From contig JAIPFY010000024.1 of assembly GCA_021736385.1 (NCBI GenBank), positions 1 to 42,443 on the forward strand: a DNA stretch of 42,443 nt. The letters are read 5' to 3'. The DNA is from Spirochaetia bacterium (lineage in GTDB: Bacteria; Spirochaetota; Spirochaetia; CAKZLE01). The notes beneath the pieces are model-generated. The model saw nothing but the letters and a program-made list of their open reading frames with translations. It ran no database searches and was not told where the DNA came from. The position numbers and the translations under genes were made by a program. Positions 33,006 to 41,009 of this stretch are shown here, piece after piece; position 1 is the first letter of the stretch, and every line of letters begins with the position of its first letter.

Positions 33006-34669
33006 GAAGTGATCGATCGAAGAAAGGGATCGAGCGTGCACCGCACCGTTCACTGATGAAAGCCCTCGGGCTCACCGATCGTGAGATCGAACGGCCCTTC
33101 ATCGGGGTGGTGAACTCAGCGAATGAGATCATCCCCGGTCATATTCACCTGCGCCGTATCGTGGATGCGGTGAAGGCCGGTATCCGTATGAACGGCGGTA
33201 CCCCGATGGAGTTCCCCTCGATCGGTGTCTGTGACGGCATCGCCATGGGACACGAAGGGATGCGCTACTCCCTGTGTACCCGTGAGCTGATCGCCGACTC
33301 GATCGAAGCGGTCGCCATGGCGCACGCCTTCGATGCGCTGGTCATGGTACCGAACTGTGACAAAGTCGTTCCCGGCATGCTGATGGCTGCTGCACGGCTG
33401 AACATCCCCACGATCGTGGTCAGCGGCGGTGCGATGCTTGCAGGGAAGATCAAAGGCAAAGGTGCAGTCAGTCTCTCGAACGTGTTCGAGGCGGTCGGCT
33501 CCTACACCGCAGGTACGATGAGTGAAGCGGAACTGCTGCAGTATGAGAATAATGCATGCCCCTCCTGCGGCTCCTGCTCAGGCATGTTCACGGCGAACAG
33601 TATGAACTGTCTCACCGAAGCTCTGGGTCTGGGACTTCCCGGCAACGGCACGATCCCCTCAGTCTATGCTGAACGTGACCGTCTTGCCAAAGAGGCCGGC
33701 TACCAGATCATGGAGGTCCTGAAGGCAGACCTGAGACCGAGAGATATCATGACCGAGCAGGCATTCATGAATGCCCTCACTGTCGATATGGCCCTCGGCT
33801 GCAGTACCAACAGCATGCTCCACCTCCCGGCGATCGCCCATGAAGCTGGAGTCGCCCTGAGCATCGACATCGCAAACGATGTCTCTGCCCGGACCCCGAA
33901 CCTCTGTCACCTCGCTCCTGCAGGCTCCCATCATATCGAGGACCTCTATGCAGCAGGCGGCGTGCAGGCGGTCATGAAGGAACTCTCGAAGAGGGACCTG
34001 CTCGATCTCACCTGCCGGACGGTGACCGGGAAGAGTGCAGGGGAGAACATCGCGGCAGCGTTCAATCTCGACACCGAAGTGATCCGACCGATCGAGGACC
34101 CCTTCAGTGAGACCGGCGGCATCGCCGTACTCAAAGGGAACCTCGCGCCGGATGGATGCGTGGTAAAGCGCTCTGCCGTGGCACCGGAGATGCTCAAGCA
34201 TCAGGGACCGGCACGGGTCTTCGAATCAGAAGAGGACGTCAATGCTGCGATCATGAACAGGAAGATCAACAAGGGGGACGTGATCGTCATCCGGTATGAA
34301 GGCCCGAAAGGCGGACCCGGCATGCGTGAGATGCTCTCCCCCACCTCGGCGATCGCTGGGATGGGACTTGATAAGGATGTGGCACTGATCACCGATGGTC
34401 GATTCAGCGGGGCTACCCGCGGGGCATCTATCGGACATATATCACCGGAGGCTGCAGAGGGCGGACCGATCGCCTATGTGGAAGAGGGTGATACGATCAT
34501 CATAGATATACAGGCAGGGCTGCTGAAACTGGACATCACCGATGAGCAGATGGAGCAGCGAAAGAGATCATTTGTACCGCCTACCCCGAAGGTCCGTTCA
34601 GGCTACCTTGCTCGGTATGCGGCGATGGTGAGTTCAGCGAGTACCGGAGCGGTCTTCAAGGATCTCTAG
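33002..34669 (+). CDS. ilvD: Dihydroxyacid dehydratase
   Basis: Protein of 555 residues that dehydrates 2,3-dihydroxy acids to 2-oxo acids for valine, leucine and isoleucine. The Fe-S cluster and metal site are visible: VPNCDK with Cys119, and the cysteine-rich [10 protein letters not shown] with Cys186, Cys189 and Cys192. [23 protein letters not shown] and [10 protein letters not shown] are also present. Length is normal. The ATG overlaps the ilvE stop codon, with GAGGAG upstream. The enzyme's oxygen-sensitive cluster suits an anaerobic host, though that alone is weak evidence. Confidence 0.96.
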   Translation: MRSDRSKKGIERAPHRSLMKALGLTDREIERPFIGVVNSANEIIPGHIHLRRIVDAVKAGIRMNGGTPMEFPSIGVCDGIAMGHEGMRYSLCTRELIADSIEAVAMAHAFDALVMVPNCDKVVPGMLMAAARLNIPTIVVSGGAMLAGKIKGKGAVSLSNVFEAVGSYTAGTMSEAELLQYENNACPSCGSCSGMFTANSMNCLTEALGLGLPGNGTIPSVYAERDRLAKEAGYQIMEVLKADLRPRDIMTEQAFMNALTVDMALGCSTNSMLHLPAIAHEAGVALSIDIANDVSARTPNLCHLAPAGSHHIEDLYAAGGVQAVMKELSKRDLLDLTCRTVTGKSAGENIAAAFNLDTEVIRPIEDPFSETGGIAVLKGNLAPDGCVVKRSAVAPEMLKHQGPARVFESEEDVNAAIMNRKINKGDVIVIRYEGPKGGPGMREMLSPTSAIAGMGLDKDVALITDGRFSGATRGASIGHISPEAAEGGPIAYVEEGDTIIIDIQAGLLKLDITDEQMEQRKRSFVPPTPKVRSGYLARYAAMVSSASTGAVFKDL

Positions 34670-34706
34670 GAGACTGCAGAGCACAGCAGGTGCGAAGGAG
34701 TGATAT

Positions 34707-36389
34707 ATGCGAATGAGAGGAGCGAAGATACTGATCGAGTGTCTGAAGGAACAGTCAGTGGACACCGTGTTCGGGTTCCCGGGCGGTTCGGTACTGAACA
34801 TCTATGATGAACTGTACAAGAACAGCGATGCCATAACCCATATCCTCACTGCTCACGAGCAGGGAGCCGCACATGCCGCAGACGGCTATGCACGGGTGAC
34901 AGGGAAAGTGGGTGTCTGCATCGCGACCTCCGGACCGGGAGCGACCAATCTGGTGACCGGGATCGCTACGGCATACATGGATTCCACCCCCATGGTAGCC
35001 ATCACCGGGAATGTCCCGGTACCCCTGCTGGGTAAGGACAGCTTCCAGGAAGTCGATATCGCCGGGGTGACCATCCCGATCACCAAGCATAACTACATCG
35101 TAAAAGATGTTGCCGATCTGGCTGATGTCATACGCGAGGCCTTCTATATCGCTCAGGAGGGCCGTCCTGGACCGGTCCTGGTAGATATTCCCAAAGATGT
35201 CACTGCCTACGAAGCAGAGTACACCTACAAGGCTCCAAAGCCGATCTCACGACACCCTGAGCGTATACGCATCCAGGATATAGAGACAGCGGTGGAACTG
35301 ATCACCAATGCATCGAATCCCTTCATCTACGCAGGAGGCGGAGTGAACGGGTCACGGGCATCGGCAGAACTGCTCGAGTTCGCTGAGAAGATCCAGGCAC
35401 CGGTCTGTGTGAGCCTCATGGGCAAAGGGGCCTTCCCCGCTACCCACCCGCAGTACACCGGTATGATCGGCATGCACGGTACCAAGGTATCGAGCATGGG
35501 CGTCTCCCGCTGTGATCTGCTGATCGTCATCGGAGCCAGGTTCAGTGACCGGGTAGTGAGCAAGGCAGATAAGTTCGCCCGTAAGGCGCAGGTGCTCCAT
35601 ATCGATATAGACCCGGCAGAGATCAACAAGAACATCCAGACCTACCACCATGTCATCGGTGATGTGCAGGCGGTCCTGACTATGATCAATGAGCGGATCA
35701 CCACCCGGATCGAACACGGCCAATGGCTGGAGAAGATCGCTGAGTGGAAGAAACGCTACCCGATCCGGGTCACGACCGAGAACAGACGTCCCAGAGACAT
35801 CATCAGAGCTCTGAATGACCTGCTCGGAGAGAAGGCGATCATCGTCACTGAAGTTGGTCAGCACCAGATGTGGGCCGCACAGTTCTTCAAGTACACTCAG
35901 TCTGGATCGTTCATCACCTCCGGAGGTCTCGGTACGATGGGCTTCGGGACCGGGGCAGCCTTCGGTGCACAGCTCGGACGACCTGACAAGCAGGTAGTGA
36001 GCATCGCCGGCGACGGCAGCTTCCAGATGAACTGCAACGAACTGGGGACCATCGCGAAGTACCAGATCCCGATCGTGATCCTGCTGATGAACAACCACAC
36101 CCTGGGTATGGTACGACAGTGGCAGACGATGTTCTATGACAAGCGCTACTCGGCTACCACGCTCGATCATCAGATCGACTGGGTGAAACTTGCAGATGCC
36201 TTCGGGGTGGATGCGATGAAGCTCGGGCTCGATGATGACATCCAGACCGTACTGAAAGCTGCTCTGGAAGTCGGAGGACCGGTCCTGGTCGATTGTGAGA
36301 TCCCCATCGATGATGTGGTACTGCCGATGGTAGCCCCCGGTGCTTCGATCGAAGATATCATCCTCTCCGTGGATCCCATCACCAACTGA
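34707..36389 (+). CDS. ilvB: Acetohydroxyacid (acetolactate) synthase large catalytic subunit
   Basis: Thiamin-diphosphate enzyme of 560 residues. It shows FGFPGGSVLNIYDEL, the catalytic Glu in TAHEQGAAHAADGYAR, the FAD-related central domain and the ThDP-binding GDGSFQMN ending in LLMNNHT. It makes 2-acetolactate from two pyruvates and 2-aceto-2-hydroxybutyrate from pyruvate plus 2-oxobutyrate. AAGGAG is 7 bases before the ATG. It is the last gene of the operon, separated from its regulatory subunit ilvN by six genes. A long hairpin lies 46 bases after the stop codon. Confidence 0.96.
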   Translation: MRMRGAKILIECLKEQSVDTVFGFPGGSVLNIYDELYKNSDAITHILTAHEQGAAHAADGYARVTGKVGVCIATSGPGATNLVTGIATAYMDSTPMVAITGNVPVPLLGKDSFQEVDIAGVTIPITKHNYIVKDVADLADVIREAFYIAQEGRPGPVLVDIPKDVTAYEAEYTYKAPKPISRHPERIRIQDIETAVELITNASNPFIYAGGGVNGSRASAELLEFAEKIQAPVCVSLMGKGAFPATHPQYTGMIGMHGTKVSSMGVSRCDLLIVIGARFSDRVVSKADKFARKAQVLHIDIDPAEINKNIQTYHHVIGDVQAVLTMINERITTRIEHGQWLEKIAEWKKRYPIRVTTENRRPRDIIRALNDLLGEKAIIVTEVGQHQMWAAQFFKYTQSGSFITSGGLGTMGFGTGAAFGAQLGRPDKQVVSIAGDGSFQMNCNELGTIAKYQIPIVILLMNNHTLGMVRQWQTMFYDKRYSATTLDHQIDWVKLADAFGVDAMKLGLDDDIQTVLKAALEVGGPVLVDCEIPIDDVVLPMVAPGASIEDIILSVDPITN

Positions 36390-36434
36390 GAGAGCATACT
36401 GCAGCGATAGATCCCACAAGTAGTACGTATTCAC

Positions 36435-36480
36435 CCATACGAAGAGAGCCGCCTGATACCAGGCGGCTCTCTTCGTATGG
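36435..36480 (+). terminator. Perfect 21-bp hairpin ending the ilv-leu-cim operon
   Basis: Two 21-base arms (36435-36455 and 36460-36480) pair perfectly around the loop ATAC. The top of the stem is GC-rich (GCCGCCTG) and the base is AT-richer. Neither strand has a T run after it, so it is an atypical terminator or an mRNA 3'-end stabiliser. Position after ilvB supports a terminating role. Confidence 0.7.
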
Positions 36481-36512
36481 TGACAGCCAATAGTAGAGAT
36501 CAGTGCAGCTAC

Positions 36513-36541
36513 TAAAAAAGGACCACCGTACGGTGGTCCTT
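36513..36541 (-). terminator. Rho-independent terminator of oppA
   Basis: On the minus strand a perfect GGACCACC/GGTGGTCC stem with loop GTAC is followed by six Ts (36514-36519 as As on the plus strand). It lies 18 bases after the oppA stop codon. Confidence 0.88.
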
Positions 36542-36558
36542 CATGGGATCATGAAAAA

Positions 36559-38250
36559 CTATTTCAGATAGATATCTTTGGTTGGGTGGTAATCCATGGT
36601 ATTGGTGTGCCATCCGCCCCATTTGTCGGTATCGATCATGTTAAGAGTGACATAGTAGTAGAGAGGCATATTAGCCTGATCCTCATTGATCATGATACTC
36701 TCTGCTTCCATCAGAGCTGCAAAACGTTCTGGTCCGGGAGTCATACGTGCAGCATCGTTGATCAGTCTGTCGTAATCATCATTTGAGTAACGTCCACCGT
36801 TCATACCGCCACCGGTGATGAACATATCGAGGAATGTGTTAGGATCCTGATAGTCTCCGACCCATCCAGCTCGAGCTACCTGGAAGTCTCCCTTGTTCCT
36901 GTTACTGAGGTAGGTACCCCATTCCTGATTCTCGAGTTTTACTTCGACATCCAGATTGTTTTCCCATTCCTGCTGGAGGAATTCAGCGATCTTCTTGTGA
37001 CCTTCTGAAGTGTTGTACAGGATGACAGTCTCAGGGAACCCTTCACCGCCAGGGTATCCTGCATCTGCAAGAAGTTCCTGGGCTTTCCTGACATCCATCA
37101 TGGGTTCACCAAGACCATCGTAACCGGTCATCGGAGGAACGATACCCCATGCAGGGATCTGTCCGGCACGTGTGATCTGCTCTACAAGAGCGTCTCTATC
37201 TACAGAGAGTGCAAAAGCTTTTCGAACGTTCACGTCATCAAAGGGTGCTCTTTCTACCTGGAATACGTAGTAGTAGGTTGCAAGCTGAGGTGATGCATAG
37301 TAGTCATCTCTCATCTTCGCAGCCTCAAGCTGGTCTGAAGGTACAGTGGTCATCCAGTCGACTTCACCGTTGAGGTACATGTTGTACGCGGTGTTGTTGT
37401 CATCGATGGCATAGTAGACTACTTCATCAAGCTGAACAGCCTCGGCATCCCAGTACTTGTCGTTAGGGACGACAGAGATATACTGCTGTGGCTTCCATTC
37501 GTTGAGAACGAACGGTCCGTTACCTACGAAGTTCTCAGGTGATGTCCATTCTGCACCGTGTTCTTCGATGGCATGCAGAGGTACTACAGCGAATGAGTAG
37601 TGGGGCAGTGCACCGAGGACGTAGGGGAGGGGTCCGATCAGTTCCATCTGGAAGGTCTTCTCATCAAGTGCTCTGATCTGAACGACTGATGGGTCAGGAT
37701 TGTCTGATCCGTTGTATTCAGCAGCACCAGCTACGAACATGGATGGGAACCATGCATAGGGAGCAGCTGTTTCAGGGTTGAGTTCTCTCAGCCATGAATC
37801 GACTACTGTCTGAGCTGTGATCGCTACACCATCACTCCAAACTGCATCTCGCAGGGTGAATGTATACACAAGACCGTCATCACTGACTTCGTAGCTTTCT
37901 GCAAGACCGGGGATAGCATCTGCTGTCACAGGGTCGTAGGCAAAGAGGCCTTCGAAGAGTGATTCATAGATTCTGTGCTCGGGAACGCCCTGGATCAGAT
38001 GTGGATCCAGTGATTCCGGTTCAGCACCGTTGATCAGTTTGAATACAGCAGGTTCATCTGCAACTGGTGCAGGTGCGGGTGCTGCTGGTTCTGCTGGTTT
38101 AGCGGCTTCTGCTTTAGGAGCAGGAGTCTCTGCCTTAGGTGTCTCAACGACCTTTTCTGCTGCAGGTGCAGCTTCTTCTTTGCCTGAACAGGAGATGAAT
38201 ACTCCCATGGCAAGGAAGAGACATAATAGAACAGTCAATAGCTTTTTCAT
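36559..38250 (-). CDS. oppA: Oligopeptide ABC transporter substrate-binding lipoprotein
   Basis: Protein of 563 residues of the SBP_bac_5 family. A lipoprotein signal ends at VFISC with Cys21, followed by an Ala/Pro/Lys/Glu-rich linker to about residue 65 that tethers the domain to the membrane. The binding domain starts with NGAEPESLDPHLIQG and ends with a normal C terminus. It captures oligopeptides outside the inner membrane for OppBCDF. I choose the ATG at 38250 because AAGGAG is 8 bases from it but only 2 bases from the ATG at 38256. It has its own promoter region and terminator, and is separated from oppF by an unrelated gene on the opposite strand. Confidence 0.93.
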   Translation of the reverse strand: MKKLLTVLLCLFLAMGVFISCSGKEEAAPAAEKVVETPKAETPAPKAEAAKPAEPAAPAPAPVADEPAVFKLINGAEPESLDPHLIQGVPEHRIYESLFEGLFAYDPVTADAIPGLAESYEVSDDGLVYTFTLRDAVWSDGVAITAQTVVDSWLRELNPETAAPYAWFPSMFVAGAAEYNGSDNPDPSVVQIRALDEKTFQMELIGPLPYVLGALPHYSFAVVPLHAIEEHGAEWTSPENFVGNGPFVLNEWKPQQYISVVPNDKYWDAEAVQLDEVVYYAIDDNNTAYNMYLNGEVDWMTTVPSDQLEAAKMRDDYYASPQLATYYYVFQVERAPFDDVNVRKAFALSVDRDALVEQITRAGQIPAWGIVPPMTGYDGLGEPMMDVRKAQELLADAGYPGGEGFPETVILYNTSEGHKKIAEFLQQEWENNLDVEVKLENQEWGTYLSNRNKGDFQVARAGWVGDYQDPNTFLDMFITGGGMNGGRYSNDDYDRLINDAARMTPGPERFAALMEAESIMINEDQANMPLYYYVTLNMIDTDKWGGWHTNTMDYHPTKDIYLK

Positions 38251-38321
38251 GCTCATGTCTCCTTACATAATAAAAATTTTTCTCAGAGTTAAGGTTAAGA
38301 CAAAATAGGCAAATAAGCAAG

Positions 38322-38350
38322 TAGAAATTCATTTTTTAATGGTATATAGT
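38322..38350 (+). promoter_or_regulatory. Candidate promoter of the unrecognised membrane protein gene
   Basis: TAGAAA (38322-38327) and TATAGT (38345-38350) are 17 bases apart in an AT-rich divergent region shared with oppA. The leader would be about 18 bases and carries GGAG at 38360-38363. On the opposite strand a TATTAT box lies just before the oppA ribosome binding site. Confidence 0.45.
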
Positions 38351-38374
38351 ATCTAACATGGAGTGTTTAACACT

Positions 38375-38923
38375 ATGATGAAGTTAATTTTACGTACGTC
38401 GAAGGATGGAAGGCTCATATACGGTATAGGACTCTGGTATCGTGTGTTCTATCTTTTCTTTCTGTGTGTCCTTATCATCGGGGCGTTCTCCTACAGCAGT
38501 GAGCCTGACTTCACTCTCTGGGGGGCACCCATGTTCTTCATACTCCTGTTGGCTGCCGCAGCCACCTATAGAGAGTCCTGGACCTTTGACAGAGAGCACA
38601 GGAGCATGGCCTATCGATTCGGCATGCTCTTCATCTACCGGAAGCGGACCCATGCACTCGAAGATATAGAGAGTTTCACCCTCTCACACTTCAGGAAAGG
38701 GGCAAAAGGGCTCAGACCGATCGTGAAGACCAGGGCAAACAGGCTCTATACCACCTTCTCAGTGGTCCTGACCGATGGTGATACCTATCCTATCGAGATC
38801 ATCAGGCTCAAGAGATCGGCAGGAAGGACCGAACGGGCCGCTTCAGCGATCGCACGCTACTGTGAGGTGCCTCTGATCCAGGAGGATGATCTGGAGGGCA
38901 TGACAGAAGAGGAACTGCTCTGA
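38375..38923 (+). CDS. Unrecognised small membrane protein with two N-terminal helices
   Basis: Protein of 182 residues; I do not recognise the family. Two hydrophobic segments (about VFYLFFLCVLIIGAF and MFFILLLAAAAT) are followed by a basic cytoplasmic domain of some 120 residues that looks like a beta-rich PH-like fold (SWTFDREHRSMAYRFGMLF, then ESFTLSHF and TTFSVVLTDG). This layout is common in bacterial PH-like membrane proteins, which is resemblance only. Translation could also begin at a GTG at 38363, but GGAG overlaps it; the ATG at 38375 has GGAG 11 bases upstream. It sits between oppA and oppF on the opposite strand and has its own promoter and terminator. Role unknown. Confidence 0.7.
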   Translation: MMKLILRTSKDGRLIYGIGLWYRVFYLFFLCVLIIGAFSYSSEPDFTLWGAPMFFILLLAAAATYRESWTFDREHRSMAYRFGMLFIYRKRTHALEDIESFTLSHFRKGAKGLRPIVKTRANRLYTTFSVVLTDGDTYPIEIIRLKRSAGRTERAASAIARYCEVPLIQEDDLEGMTEEELL

Positions 38924-38935
38924 GGGGAGACAGAA

Positions 38936-38965
38936 AGAAGAGGCTGCCGATCGGCAGCCTCTTCT
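38936..38965. terminator. Bidirectional hairpin between the small membrane protein gene and oppF
   Basis: A perfect 13-bp stem (38936-38948 with 38953-38965) has the loop GATC. Read on the minus strand it is followed by TTCTG, a partial T run; on the plus strand there is none. It lies between two convergent stop codons, so it can end both transcripts. Confidence 0.75.
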
Positions 38966-38989
38966 GTGATACTAATGAGTCCTGCGGTC

Positions 38990-40009
38990 CTAGACGGGCC
39001 ACTTTGCCTTGTCGACATGCAGCCAGCAGGCGACCTGATGGTTCTCATCGATCTGTTCCATCGGCGGGATATGGGTCTTGCAGTGATCCATCTTCTTCGG
39101 GCATCGGTCATAGAAATAGCAGCCGTACCGTTCCACATCTGGAGAGGGGACATCCCCGGTGAGAATGATCCGCTGTCTCTTACGCTCGATGAGGGGATCG
39201 GGGATCGGGGCTGCTGAGAGCAGTGCCTGGGTGTAGGGATGCAGCGGGTTCTTATAGAGAGCCTTGGATTCTGAGATCTCTACGATCTTGCCCAGATACA
39301 TGACAGCGACACGGGTGCTGATATACTCGATGACAGCCAGGTCATGTGCGATGAAGATATAGGTCAGCCCCATCTCCTTCTGCAGATCACTGAGCAGATT
39401 GAGGATCTGTGACTGGATCGACACATCAAGGGCACTCACCGGCTCATCGGCAAGGATGATCTTGGGGTTGAGCGCAAGTGCACGGGCGATCCCGATTCGC
39501 TGACGCTGCCCGCCCGAGAACTCATGCGGATAGCGGTTCTTGTAGAACCGGGAGAGTCCCACACGCTCCATGAGCTCTTCGACCCGTTGTTCGATCTCTT
39601 CGGTGGTCATCTTCATGATGCCCGTTCTGCTGTAGATCTCCAGTGGTTCGGCAATGATCGTTCTGACGGTCATGCGGGAATCGAGGGATGCATACGGATC
39701 CTGAAATATCATCTGGATGTTCTTCCTGGTCTTCAGCAGCTCCTTTGATGACATGGTCACCAGATCCTTTCCTTCGAAGAGCACCTCTCCGTCAGTCGGG
39801 GTGTAGAGCTGGGCGATCGCCCTGGCTGTGGTCGACTTGCCGCATCCTGACTCTCCGACGATCCCGAGGGTCTCACCTGAGTTGACGGTGAATGAGATAC
39901 CGTCTACTGCCCGGATCGCGCCGACCTGACGCTTGATCAGTATTCCCTCTTCGATGGGGAAGTGCATCTTGAGGTTCTTCACCTCAAGCAGTGGTTTCGT
40001 GTTGCTCAT
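38990..40009 (-). CDS. oppF: Oligopeptide ABC transporter ATP-binding protein OppF
   Basis: Protein of 339 residues with Walker [11 protein letters not shown]-loop in FQDPYASL, signature [10 protein letters not shown], Walker [14 protein letters not shown] and switch His in FIAHDL. A C-terminal oligopeptide-transporter extension contains the cysteine-bearing [15 protein letters not shown] that is typical of OppD/OppF and, in relatives, binds a 4Fe-4S cluster. The ATG overlaps the oppD stop codon by 4 bases. It is one of the two ATPases driving peptide import with OppBC. A bidirectional hairpin follows. Confidence 0.93.
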   Translation of the reverse strand: MSNTKPLLEVKNLKMHFPIEEGILIKRQVGAIRAVDGISFTVNSGETLGIVGESGCGKSTTARAIAQLYTPTDGEVLFEGKDLVTMSSKELLKTRKNIQMIFQDPYASLDSRMTVRTIIAEPLEIYSRTGIMKMTTEEIEQRVEELMERVGLSRFYKNRYPHEFSGGQRQRIGIARALALNPKIILADEPVSALDVSIQSQILNLLSDLQKEMGLTYIFIAHDLAVIEYISTRVAVMYLGKIVEISESKALYKNPLHPYTQALLSAAPIPDPLIERKRQRIILTGDVPSPDVERYGCYFYDRCPKKMDHCKTHIPPMEQIDENHQVACWLHVDKAKWPV

Positions 40010-40995
40010 CTCTCTCCCTCCTTGTCCCTGTAGAGCCAGCAGGCGACTTCTCGTCCCGGTTCCACTTCAGTGAGTACCGGATACTTGGTCCTGCAGATGT
40101 CCATCGCCTTATGACAGCGGGGATGGAACGGGCAGCAGTCCGGCAGATCGATCAGGTTCGGCGGCTGTCCCTCGATGGAGAAGAGCCGCTGTTTCTTATC
40201 CTTATCGAGTCGGGGGACCGACTGTATCAGTCCGGTGGTATAGGGATGGAGGGGCTTTGCGAAGAGCGCATGGGTCTCCGCCTTCTCCACGATCCGTCCC
40301 GCATACATGACACACATGGTATCGCACATACCTGCTACGACCCCGAGGTCATGGGTGATCAGGATCACCGAGGTGTTGAGTTTCTTTGAGAGCTCATCGA
40401 TCAGCTCGAGGATCTGGGCCTGGATGGTCACATCCAGAGCCGTGGTGGGCTCATCGGCGATCAGCACATCTGCATTGCAGCTCAGAGCCATGGCGATCAT
40501 GACCCGCTGTCGCATCCCGCCGGAGAACTGATGCGGATAGCTGTCGATACGTTTTTCCGGTGCCGGGATCCCGACCAGAGTGAGCATCTCGATGGCTTTC
40601 TTCTTCGCCTCTGCCTTGCTCATGTCCTGATGGAGTACGATGGTCTCGATCATCTGGGTGGAGATCCGCAGGAAGGGGTTGAGGCTGGTCATCGGGTCCT
40701 GGAAGATCATGGAGATACTGTTGCCCCTGATCTTTCTCAGCTGCTCTTCGGACTTCTTGAGGATATCCTCTCCCTTGAAGATGACCTCTCCCCCCACGAT
40801 CTTGCCAGGAGGGGATGGGATGAGTTTCATGATCGAGAGGTTGGTGACCGATTTACCGCAGCCTGACTCCCCGACGATCCCGAGAGTCTCTCCGGGATAC
40901 AGGTCGAAGGAGACGCCGTCAACAGCCTTCACCACGCCGCTGTCGGTCTTGAAATATGTTGCAAGTCCCTTGACTTCTAATAGTTTCTCTTTCAT
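40006..40995 (-). CDS. oppD: Oligopeptide ABC transporter ATP-binding protein OppD
   Basis: Protein of 329 residues with Walker [20 protein letters not shown], signature [12 protein letters not shown], Walker [14 protein letters not shown] and LITHDLG. The C-terminal extension has [15 protein letters not shown], the OppD-type cysteine motif. It forms a heterodimeric motor with OppF. AAGGAG lies before the ATG, and the oppC stop codon is 14 bases upstream, so oppC, oppD and oppF form one unit. Confidence 0.93.
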   Translation of the reverse strand: MKEKLLEVKGLATYFKTDSGVVKAVDGVSFDLYPGETLGIVGESGCGKSVTNLSIMKLIPSPPGKIVGGEVIFKGEDILKKSEEQLRKIRGNSISMIFQDPMTSLNPFLRISTQMIETIVLHQDMSKAEAKKKAIEMLTLVGIPAPEKRIDSYPHQFSGGMRQRVMIAMALSCNADVLIADEPTTALDVTIQAQILELIDELSKKLNTSVILITHDLGVVAGMCDTMCVMYAGRIVEKAETHALFAKPLHPYTTGLIQSVPRLDKDKKQRLFSIEGQPPNLIDLPDCCPFHPRCHKAMDICRTKYPVLTEVEPGREVACWLYRDKEGER

Positions 40996-41009
40996 CTACG
41001 TTAAGCTCC

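Noticed and set aside
36435-36480. Long inverted repeat as the end of a mobile element
   Set aside because: The arms are separated by only 4 bases, there is no transposase, and it lies right after an operon end, so a transcript hairpin fits better.
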